Below, one piece after another: positions 26,777-34,088 of a stretch of 64,000 nucleotides of DNA (positions are counted from its first letter, which is position 1; the number at the start of each line of letters is the position of its first letter). This DNA is from Palsa-883 sp963847615 (GTDB lineage Bacteria > Pseudomonadota > Alphaproteobacteria > Acetobacterales > Acetobacteraceae): positions 62,001-126,000 of the forward strand of contig CAWKAN010000020.1 in NCBI GenBank assembly GCA_963847615.1. Reading direction: 5' to 3'. The position numbers were made by a program, and so were the translations under genes. A model generated the notes under the pieces. The model was not told the origin of the DNA. It saw nothing but the letters and a program-made list of their open reading frames with translations, and made no database searches.

Positions 26777-27753
26777 ATGACCTTACAATGCCAGCCCCGC
26801 TCCCTGCCCGGTGCTCTCGCTATTCTGCTGCTCTTGCTGGCTGCCATCGGCGTTGCGTGTCCACTGCCTGCCTTCGCTCAGAAGTCGCTGCTGGACGCCG
26901 CCGACACTGGAGATACCACCGCGGTTCAAAAGCTCCTGCAAACGGGCGTGGACATCGATGCAGCCAGAAACGATGGGGTCACGCCGTTGTTCATGGCCTC
27001 CTTAAAAGGCCATGCCGACATAGTGAAGCTGCTGCTGGACAAAGGCGCAAACCCCAGCGCCGCTAATAAAGCTGGTGGCACACCGCTGTATGCGGCCTCC
27101 CAAAACAACCATGTCGACGTGGTGAAGCTGCTGCTGGCGACGGGCGCGAAAGTCGATGCCGCTACTACAGATGGCGGCACTTCTCTGTTCATCGCCTCTA
27201 CTTTTGGCCACACTGACGTGGTGAATCTGCTGCTGGCGGCGGGCGCGAAAGTCGATGCCGTTGCTTGGAAAGATGGTGACACGCCGTTGATTAAAGCCTC
27301 AGATAACGGCAATATAGACGTTGTCAAACTGCTGCTGGACAAAAGAGCAAACGCAAATTTCGTAGAAAATGATGGCAGCACGGCGTTGATGCGAGCCTCC
27401 CAGAACGGCCATGCCGATGTGGTCAAACTGCTGCTGGCGGCGAACGCAAACGTCAATGCCATCACTACTAGGAACCGCAATTGGAGCTCTCTCTTTTAGC
27501 CTCCTTAAAGGGCTATGCCGATGTGGTCAAACTGCTGCTGACAGCAGGAGCGAACCCTAACGCTACGATCGATGATGGAGCTACGCCACTATTTTTGGCC
27601 TCTGTAGGCGGCCATGCCGACGTTGTCAAAGTGCTGCTGGCGGCAGGCGTGAACGTCAATGCTGCTCGTAAAGATGGCACCACGCCGTTGATGGTGGCGT
27701 CCCGGCGCCGCCCCGATATCGCTCAATTGTTGATAGCAGCGGGGGCGAAATAA
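26777..27753 (+). CDS. Exported ankyrin-repeat protein, one frameshift near 27475
   Basis: About 325 residues when joined. Residues 1-35 form a signal peptide (LAILLLLLAAIGVACPLPAF, then AQ). From SLLDAADTGDTTAVQKLLQ onward there are about nine ankyrin repeats of the form GxTPLFxASxxGHxDVVKLLLAAGAxVxA. The frame breaks near 27475 (ITTRNRNWSSLF) and resumes as LSLLASLKGYADVVKLLLTA through LIAAGAK. Ankyrin repeats bind proteins, and export points to the periplasm or outside. Less GC-rich than its surroundings. It is convergent with the portal gene. Confidence 0.8.
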
Positions 27754-27865
27754 TAGACCCCGCTTCTTCGCCCTCGGCGTTCAAGAACGTCCGCTGCGGG
27801 TCCGATTCCGACTGAAGCCCGCATTCGATCTGACGCACTCCCGCACGACCGCTAACCTGGTTGTC

Positions 27866-29197
27866 TCAAACGCCGGGCGCCGGATCATCCGCCGGGTTGC
27901 GGTTCGGATCCCCATTGCCTCCCTCGCCCGGGGCGCCAGTCTGGTTGCTTCCCTGATCGCCGGCGCCACCCCTGGCAGACGGCACCCAGCCCAGCGGGGC
28001 CATGTTCACCGCCTGCTGCACCGTGTCGCCGTCCGGCACGCTCGACAGACCCTCGGCGCGCCGCGCCTCGTTGACCTTCATCCACGGCCCACCGACCGCC
28101 TGCCGATAGGCGGTGAACCGAGAGAGCAGGTCCGCCTTGAGGAAATGCCCATAGTCCCAATCAAGGAACGTGTCGTCGCCGTCGAGTTCGTAGAATTGCT
28201 CGGCCTTCGCTTTCCACCGCTCGCAATACCCCGAGATCGGGCCGTTGAGGTACTGCTGGCCCATCTGCACCATCGCCGGGCCTTCGGTCTCGCCCTCGAT
28301 CGCCAGCTTGTAGGGCGGCACGTCGAACGCGCGGGCGATGTCGCGAAGCTGGAAGTTGCGGGACTCGATGAACTGGCTATCGACCATCGAGAGGCCGAGC
28401 GCCTGCCATTTCAGGCCCTGCTCCAGGATCGCGGTCGCGCCCGAGTTGCGCGGACCCGCTTGCAGGCGCTGCCACTCTTCGCGGAGCTGCTCGCGGATTT
28501 CCTTGCTGGCGAACTTCTGGTCGGTGGACAGCACGCCACCGGTGCGGGCGCCTTGCCCCACGAACCGGGCCTGGTGCTCTTCCAGCCCGATCCCCAGGCC
28601 CAGCGACTCCCTCACCAGCGATAGGCGCGACGATCCCAGCAGCGAGTTGTACATCGGCAGCCAGCGCAGGTGGAACATATCCGCCGATGGAATCAGCAGC
28701 GGATGCTCCCGCAGCATCGCCATCTCGTGCAGGCCGTTCCGCGTGACCGCATAGAAGTACTCGCCGCTCGGCGCTTCAAACAGCCCAACCCGGTCAGGGT
28801 GGACCGGCACCAAATAGAGCGGATCGCCGCGGCCGTTCCGCACCACGGGCGCGTAGCCGTTGCCGCGCAGCACCAGCGAGGCTTGCAGCATCTCCTTGAA
28901 CTCGAAGGCGGTCTGCCAGTTGTTCGGATGGCGCATCAGGCGATGCAGCGGGTGATCCTTGAAGACCTCCTTCCCGCCGTCCGGCAGCCGCCGGTAGATG
29001 TCGAACGGGATCTTCGCCACGTCGCAGGCGAGGATCGAGACGCACGCCATGCAGGCGACATGCCGCATCGCTGTGATGGAGTTGACCGGCACGCCGGCGT
29101 TCGACTGCCCGCCACCGGCCCACTCGCCCCACAGCCGATCGTCGCTCTCGCCGGAGCGGCGCCGCGCGAAGTCGGCGACCCGCGACCAGAAGCCCAT
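27866..29197 (-). CDS. Phage portal protein, HK97 family
   Basis: 443 residues. It opens MGFWSRVADFARRR and carries family hallmarks: PVNSITAMRHVACMACVSIL, DHPLHRLMRHPNNWQTAFEF, SLVLRGNGYAPVVRNGRGDP, LRDIARAFDVPPYKL and MVQMGQQYLNGPISGYCERW. It forms the dodecameric gate of the head. The Gly/Asn-rich C-terminus (about residues 415-443) is disordered. In related phages the portal lies between terminase and protease; here it is about 10 kb upstream of the terminase, with an opposite-strand block between. Confidence 0.94.
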   Translation of the reverse strand: MGFWSRVADFARRRSGESDDRLWGEWAGGGQSNAGVPVNSITAMRHVACMACVSILACDVAKIPFDIYRRLPDGGKEVFKDHPLHRLMRHPNNWQTAFEFKEMLQASLVLRGNGYAPVVRNGRGDPLYLVPVHPDRVGLFEAPSGEYFYAVTRNGLHEMAMLREHPLLIPSADMFHLRWLPMYNSLLGSSRLSLVRESLGLGIGLEEHQARFVGQGARTGGVLSTDQKFASKEIREQLREEWQRLQAGPRNSGATAILEQGLKWQALGLSMVDSQFIESRNFQLRDIARAFDVPPYKLAIEGETEGPAMVQMGQQYLNGPISGYCERWKAKAEQFYELDGDDTFLDWDYGHFLKADLLSRFTAYRQAVGGPWMKVNEARRAEGLSSVPDGDTVQQAVNMAPLGWVPSARGGAGDQGSNQTGAPGEGGNGDPNRNPADDPAPGV

Positions 29198-29225
29198 CGT
29201 GTTTCAGACTCCGGTCATGGCGGGA

Positions 29226-29570
29226 TCATCGGCGCGCGCCGCGCATGCCGCGGTGGCCCTCGGCGACCTGGCGCGCCGTGTGCGCGTCGTGGCACGGCTT
29301 GCACCCTGACCGAAGATTGCTCCAAACCAGCCGCAGGTCGGGCCGCTCAGAAATCGGCACGATGTGGTCGACCGTATTCGCTGCGGTCAGCCGCCCCAGG
29401 CGCTGGCACCACCAGCACAATGGATCGGCTTTGAGCTTGGCCTCGCGCAGCCTTCGCCACGCACTGTCGTATCCGCGCGACGCCGCAGAGCCACGCCAGC
29501 GATCATGCGCCTGGCGCTGTGCGGCGGCGCCACCATGCGCGGGCTGATGGACGGGCGGTCGGAACGGCAT
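29226..29570 (-). CDS. HNH endonuclease
   Basis: 114 residues. Zinc-binding cysteines PLCWWC (52, 55) and SGCKPCH (90, 93) frame the nuclease core VDHIVPISERPDLRLVWSNL (Asp68-His69, Asn85). RGYDSAWRRLREAKLKADP before the first pair is standard for phage packaging-associated HNH proteins, which usually precede the terminase and assist DNA cutting at packaging. Here it precedes the portal by 28 bases. The first 25 residues are weakly conserved, so the true start may be internal. Confidence 0.85.
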   Translation of the reverse strand: MPFRPPVHQPAHGGAAAQRQAHDRWRGSAASRGYDSAWRRLREAKLKADPLCWWCQRLGRLTAANTVDHIVPISERPDLRLVWSNLRSGCKPCHDAHTARQVAEGHRGMRGARR

Positions 29571-30120
29571 TGTCGGTGCTGCCCGGCTGTCACCCTGTGC
29601 ACGAGTCCCACCTGCTTGCCGAGGCCAGCCGGCGCCCGAGTGGCGCGTGGTAGGCTTGCCGGGAATGCAGAAAATGGCCAGGGCTCGGCAGGACCACGCG
29701 TTCCAGGCCGTTTGTGAACTGGGGAACGAGTCCGACGAAGCTCAGACAAGAACGGCGCCGGTGCCTGGTGGGGCGGCGCCGCGTTCCGGTCGCAGCAATA
29801 CAACCTAGCCCTCTCCCTACTTGACAGCCGCCCCGATTGTCAACCGGCCGAATTCCCGAGGGCTGGGGGGCAGTTTCAATGGGTGCAAAGGGTCGGATGC
29901 GACGGTTCATGCCAGTGTACATGGCTATCGCCGCTACGGTCGGATACCGGACCTCCCGGCCTGACCCACCAAAGGCTGGTCAGCGCTATTAGCGCGGATT
30001 GGGCATACGGATCACTATGGCCCGCTCTGCATACTCCCGGTCATCAGCGAGCTGTCCCGCTACGCTCCGAAGCTGCCGGTACGCACTTCGGGCGCGGTAG
30101 TGGACGATTGGGCGATCACG
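29571..30120. other. Intergenic stretch without a supported gene
   Basis: I see only overlapping Arg/Pro-rich frames with no family resemblance, no hydrophobic core pattern and no good ribosome sites. The region separates the HNH gene from the end of the RES operon and may contain a promoter for HNH/portal reading leftward. Confidence 0.4.
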
Positions 30121-31143
30121 TCACGCCGGTTCGATCTTAACCGTCACTCGGCTGACGGCGTAAATGCTCACGTCGTGGCCCTCGGCCTTGGCGGGATCGA
30201 ACAGTGCGAGGTTCATGCCGTCGCTGACCGAACTACGATAGATAACCCCGTCATAGCGCCACTTCTTGATGAACTCGCAAAGATATTGGCTCGGGATATA
30301 GTCGATCGCAGCGCCCTGGGGTAGCACGGGGCGGGTCAGTTCCTCACCCAAGCGTTCGAGGAAGGGAATGTCGGCCCGTAATTGGCCGATCGCACCAGCG
30401 TCTGACAGTACGAAGGGCGACACCAATTTACGAGGATTCCGGAGGTCAACGACATTCAGCGGTCCCGCAATCGTAAACTCGGCAACGCACGCCACTTCCC
30501 CTGTATGCGGACGTACTTCGGCGACCGCGGTCTCGGGGAGCGAGCCGAGATAAAGATAGGGAATACCGGGCGGGTTGGCGCGACCATGCGTCGCCAAGCG
30601 TTTTGGCGGCGCGCCCATTTCCGCGATGGGATAGTTTACACCGCCAGCGCGGATACGCGCGCGATACCAATTTGATGGCAGATCATCGGCGAGCAGATGA
30701 GACAACAGCTCATAGAGTTGATCCTCGTCGAGCGTCTCGTTCAGGAAATATCGGTTTCGGTACATCAGTTCGTCGCGAAGGGTCTCCCAGCGGATAAGGC
30801 CCTCGCTCTTGTATGTCGCGGACGGCGCGTAGTTCTTACGAACGATATCACCATCGTCGAAGATCTCACTCAGAAGCTCCTTCGCGTGGGCTGTGTCCAT
30901 GCGCGGATGCGTGAAAAGCTGCCAGTCTTCTTTCATCCATTCGACCAATAGCTTGCCATTCGGCTCGGGTTCATAGACATCGATCAATGGCTGGAAAACG
31001 GTGACGAGTTGTTGCGGCTCGACGAGATCGACATCCACCGAACCGCAGAATCCGCACGTGCCACGCGTCGCGCCGAGCGATGGGAAGATGTTCTTCCGCA
31101 GACCGCGGTCAGCGAAGCAATCGGGGCAGCATCTTGCAGGCAC
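30121..31143 (-). CDS. RES-domain protein (predicted NAD+ phosphorylase) with zinc ribbon and HEPN/RES N-terminal domain
   Basis: 340 residues. A zinc ribbon at the start (CCPDCF...GTCGFCG, Cys 6, 9, 30, 33) is followed by a helical region (about 40-150) like the HEPN/RES N-terminal domain. The RES domain runs about 155-330: NWYRARIRAG, AEMGAPPKRLATHGRANPPG, IPYLYLGSLPETAVAEVRPH, and LNVVDLRNPRKLVSP. RES domains degrade NAD+ as toxins, classically with Xre antitoxins; no Xre gene is present here. It is the last gene of a three-gene operon, 6 bases after sce7725. Confidence 0.8.
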   Translation of the reverse strand: MPARCCPDCFADRGLRKNIFPSLGATRGTCGFCGSVDVDLVEPQQLVTVFQPLIDVYEPEPNGKLLVEWMKEDWQLFTHPRMDTAHAKELLSEIFDDGDIVRKNYAPSATYKSEGLIRWETLRDELMYRNRYFLNETLDEDQLYELLSHLLADDLPSNWYRARIRAGGVNYPIAEMGAPPKRLATHGRANPPGIPYLYLGSLPETAVAEVRPHTGEVACVAEFTIAGPLNVVDLRNPRKLVSPFVLSDAGAIGQLRADIPFLERLGEELTRPVLPQGAAIDYIPSQYLCEFIKKWRYDGVIYRSSVSDGMNLALFDPAKAEGHDVSIYAVSRVTVKIEPA

Positions 31144-31149
31144 GACGCC

Positions 31150-32085
31150 TCAACCAAGGAAAGCGGCGAGCGTCTCGATATGATGTTTCATCGAGAGCTT
31201 CTTCACATAGCCCAGTCCTGGGAAATGTTGTTTCGCGTGAAGCTCACGAAACTCCTTTACGGCGGTCGTTTCAAGAACTTTCGAAGTGCCCGAGTCAAGC
31301 TTACGAATCATTTTGACCAGCGCCTCCGCGAATTTGCCGGCCGGGTCGGTCGGCGTGTCCTGCCGCGTCGACACGAAATGGTAGATGAACATCGCATCGT
31401 CCTGATCGCGATCGATAAACGTGAGATGGATTGCGACCGCGTAGGCCGGCCCCCCGGTTTCAGAATAATCGTCGCCGACGATCAGGAAATCGCCGAACCC
31501 GTCCATCCCCTCTTCCTCATAGGTAACATTCAGATCTGAGAACAGTTCGACGGGTGGGTGATCGCGGTTGCGACGACGCTGAAACCCGTCACGCAGCAGG
31601 ATTCGGTGGCTGCCCTGAAAATGCTTGCGATAGAGCTTGCCGCAATGGGCTTCAAAGAAGACGTTGCGGGTGGCGGCAAGCCCTTCGCCGAGTGTCTCGG
31701 CCAGCGCCTTGGGCTGAGTGAATCCTGCATGGATGAGGGTGAGCTCATGGCCCTGGTGGCGCTGCCGATAGGCCATCGTCTCGCCGAGGCTCATGTCGTC
31801 CTTGAGCAGGATGCCGGCCCCGACGGATTGGTTGCCAAAGTAACCCTTCTGAAGAAGCGCCGAGATTCCGACTCCATCCTCCCGATGATCACCATGATAC
31901 GGATTGACGATGACTACCGCCTTGCCGTGGGCATCGCACACAGTCTTCAACGTGCGCTCTAGCCCACCGAGCGCTTCTTTGACCGGCTCGATGATCGGCA
32001 CGAAGTTCAAAGTGGCCATGAGAGCCGCAGTTTCGCGGATCGTGATTAGCTCGTATTGTTTGCCGCGAAAATACGGATGGTACAT
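31150..32085 (-). CDS. sce7725 family protein (Beta protein family)
   Basis: 311 residues. MYHPYFRGKQYELITIRETA is the characteristic start of sce7725/Beta_protein members. It continues FVPIIEPVKEALGGLERTLK, VVIVNPYHGDHREDG and VFFEAHCGKLYRKHF-like blocks, with FGDFLIVGDDYSETGGPAYA and IHLTFIDRDQDDAMFIYHF in the second half. Biochemical activity is unknown to me; the family is named after a phage T4 protein and is usually encoded with sce7726. It starts 7 bases after the sce7726 stop. The tight spacing of all three genes implies a single complex or pathway. Confidence 0.8.
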   Translation of the reverse strand: MYHPYFRGKQYELITIRETAALMATLNFVPIIEPVKEALGGLERTLKTVCDAHGKAVVIVNPYHGDHREDGVGISALLQKGYFGNQSVGAGILLKDDMSLGETMAYRQRHQGHELTLIHAGFTQPKALAETLGEGLAATRNVFFEAHCGKLYRKHFQGSHRILLRDGFQRRRNRDHPPVELFSDLNVTYEEEGMDGFGDFLIVGDDYSETGGPAYAVAIHLTFIDRDQDDAMFIYHFVSTRQDTPTDPAGKFAEALVKMIRKLDSGTSKVLETTAVKEFRELHAKQHFPGLGYVKKLSMKHHIETLAAFLG

Positions 32086-32092
32086 CCGGCGC

Positions 32093-32980
32093 TCACGCCC
32101 AGTTCATCGCAGCGCCAAGCGGCGTACGTACGGCCTCGACCAGTCGATCATGATCCGCGCGGCGGACTTGGATCGACAGTGCAGCCGGCTGTAGTGACGA
32201 GGGCAGTTGGTTGACGAGCTCGCCCAGTGGCGCAAGATCGCGCGAGAGCTTGAGGGTCTTCACCATAGCGCGATGCACATCCTCTGGCCTCAGCCGCTCG
32301 AAACAGGCCCGCAACGTGGAGTGCCGCATGGTATTCGGAACGTCAGGTACCGGGACCTTGAGGTCACGTAGCATGGCGCGCGCTTCGGTTGAGCGGAGCG
32401 ACTCGAAGATTGTCTTCGGACACACTTGATCGGGTTGGTCCATCGCCTCGCGGACGGTCGAGATGCTGTGGCGCCGCGACAGGCACATCACGCCGACATC
32501 TGCCGGCGTCTCTTCCAGGACATCGCCGACGTGACTTTCCCCCGCGATCACGTAGACCTTGGCAAAAACCTTCTTGTAATTCGTGATCTGATTGGCAAGT
32601 CGTGCGAGCGAATCTCGCTCGGACTTGATCTCATAGACCGTCGCCGTACCATTGAGGATCGCGAGGTCCGCCTTGCACGCGCCGGCGCGAAACTCAGTCA
32701 GCATTGAGGCGGTATTGAGCGAATGCGTACCCAGCAGAACGTTGTGGGTTAACGCAGCACGATAGACATACTCGTCGCGCAGTCCCGACCGGCGCAGAAC
32801 GGAAAACGCGCGATCAAAGGCATCGCCGACCGTCGCACCATCCCAGCAGGGCACCTCGATGCCGGTTTGGCCGATCAGGCGCGCGAACAGCGCGGATCTC
32901 CCCTTCTTCGCCATCTCGCGGAAAACGCCCGAGGAGAAGAGGCGTGACAGTGCGGACAGTTGTGAAGCGTTTGGCGCCAT
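32093..32980 (-). CDS. sce7726 family protein with PD-(D/E)XK nuclease-like core
   Basis: 295 residues from ATG 32980, which has GGGAGA before it. An upstream ATG at 33109 gives an unconvincing leader. The N-terminal part is helical and basic (ELARLFSSGVFREMAKKGRS-like). At about residues 100-145 a restriction-endonuclease-fold signature appears: CKADLAILNGTATVYEIKSE with Asp105, Glu117 and Lys119, followed by a helix (SLARLANQITNYKKVFAKVY). The remainder is helical. This is the first gene of the operon with sce7725 and the RES protein. Nuclease activity is predicted, not shown. Confidence 0.78.
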   Translation of the reverse strand: MAPNASQLSALSRLFSSGVFREMAKKGRSALFARLIGQTGIEVPCWDGATVGDAFDRAFSVLRRSGLRDEYVYRAALTHNVLLGTHSLNTASMLTEFRAGACKADLAILNGTATVYEIKSERDSLARLANQITNYKKVFAKVYVIAGESHVGDVLEETPADVGVMCLSRRHSISTVREAMDQPDQVCPKTIFESLRSTEARAMLRDLKVPVPDVPNTMRHSTLRACFERLRPEDVHRAMVKTLKLSRDLAPLGELVNQLPSSLQPAALSIQVRRADHDRLVEAVRTPLGAAMNWA

Positions 32981-33212
32981 GGTCTCCCTACACTGCCGGC
33001 GTATACACGAGCCCGGATTCGCTGGATAGCTTAAGGCAGAACCGCCGTCGAGGGAATCCGGCACATTGTGCAAGTCAGTCACACTTGCGGTCTCTGGGCG
33101 TCCGGCCAACTCCGGTCCTGTGGGCGGCTTTCAGCTCAATGTCCGCAACGGGTCAGAACCGGCCCGACATCCCGGCCAGGGCGAACGCCCGCAAAGGGTC
33201 GGCAGGCGACGT

Positions 33213-33809
33213 TCAAACTGACCCACCACCTTCCCGCCGGGTCAGTCCATAATGGATCGCCAGGCGCTCCAGCCCAATCAGCAGCATTGCCCGGGCGGTG
33301 TGGCGACGGACGCGCCGGGCTGCGTCGATCCTCTCCAGCGTGGCCCAGCCGAGCACGACCAGTCGCACCACGTCGGCGACATCGGCCTCGTTCTGCGGCC
33401 CACGGATGGCTAACCACGCCCGTCGCACCTGCTCCTGGGCTTCGATCATCACCTGCGTCGGTCCGCCATTCACAGTGCCGCCGGAGACGCCGAGGTGCTC
33501 GTTCTCGCCCCGCACGCCATCGGCCAGGGCGGTGTCGCGGCGGAACTGCTCGGCCGCTAGGAATTGGATTCGGCCCGGCCCGTCTCGCCGCGGCTCCAGG
33601 ATTGCGATCAACGGATCCGTACGCCGCGCCACCCGCACCGTGACGCGCTTATCCGGCCGGTCGATATCCGGCACTTCCGCCAGCTCGATCCCAGCATCAG
33701 CGCCGTCCCAGGCCGCCCGTAGTCGGCCAGCGCAATCCCGGATGATGGCCGGGCCATAGTCGGCCGCAGGTGCGACCTCAATCACGCGGCGCTTCTTGTG
33801 CTTTGGCAT
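33213..33809 (-). CDS. DUF6456-like phage protein
   Basis: 198 residues. The basic N-terminus MPKHKKRRVIEVAPAADYGP leads to a helical body with FLAAEQFRRDTALADGVRGE, DVADVVRLVVLGWATLERID and a C-terminal LIGLERLAIHYGLTRREGGG, resembling the DUF6456 region of some alphaproteobacterial prophage regulators. DNA binding is plausible but unproven. The gene lies between the defence-like operon and the iteron cluster, so it may be the protein that reads those sites. Confidence 0.55.
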   Translation of the reverse strand: MPKHKKRRVIEVAPAADYGPAIIRDCAGRLRAAWDGADAGIELAEVPDIDRPDKRVTVRVARRTDPLIAILEPRRDGPGRIQFLAAEQFRRDTALADGVRGENEHLGVSGGTVNGGPTQVMIEAQEQVRRAWLAIRGPQNEADVADVVRLVVLGWATLERIDAARRVRRHTARAMLLIGLERLAIHYGLTRREGGGSV

Positions 33810-33940
33810 TTACCGCTTCCCTTGTGACAGGCGCGATCGGTGGCCTCGCGGACACCGCGATTTCGAATCTGTTTACGATGCGAGACGTGGGGTATCGACC
33901 AGCACGCTGCAACACACAGGGCGTCTCAACTCACGCTGCT

Positions 33941-34083
33941 ACATGGTTTGCATGGTTTACATGGTTTGGTTGAGCGCTTGACGCGCGCGCGACTCATAGT
34001 TCCGGGGGCACTCGCCGCCCGCGAAATCTCATGCTCGGCGACCGACGCGGCGTATGAAACCATGCAAACCATGGAAACCATGT
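33941..34083. repeat. Two oppositely oriented clusters of three 9-bp iterons (NCATGGTTT)
   Basis: Left cluster 33941-33967: ACATGGTTT, GCATGGTTT, ACATGGTTT, head to tail. Right cluster 34057-34083: AAACCATGC, AAACCATGG, AAACCATGT, the same unit on the other strand. The clusters are separated by 89 bases. The right cluster ends 6 bases before the stop of the replication gene. Ordered 9-bp repeats in both orientations are typical of replication-initiator or regulator binding arrays. The 279 bases between 33810 and 34088 hold no gene. Confidence 0.75.
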
Positions 34084-34088
34084 GCCGA

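Noticed and set aside
29387..29922. Two overlapping minus-strand frames near the HNH gene
   Set aside because: They overlap each other and the HNH gene, lack ribosome sites and resemble no family.
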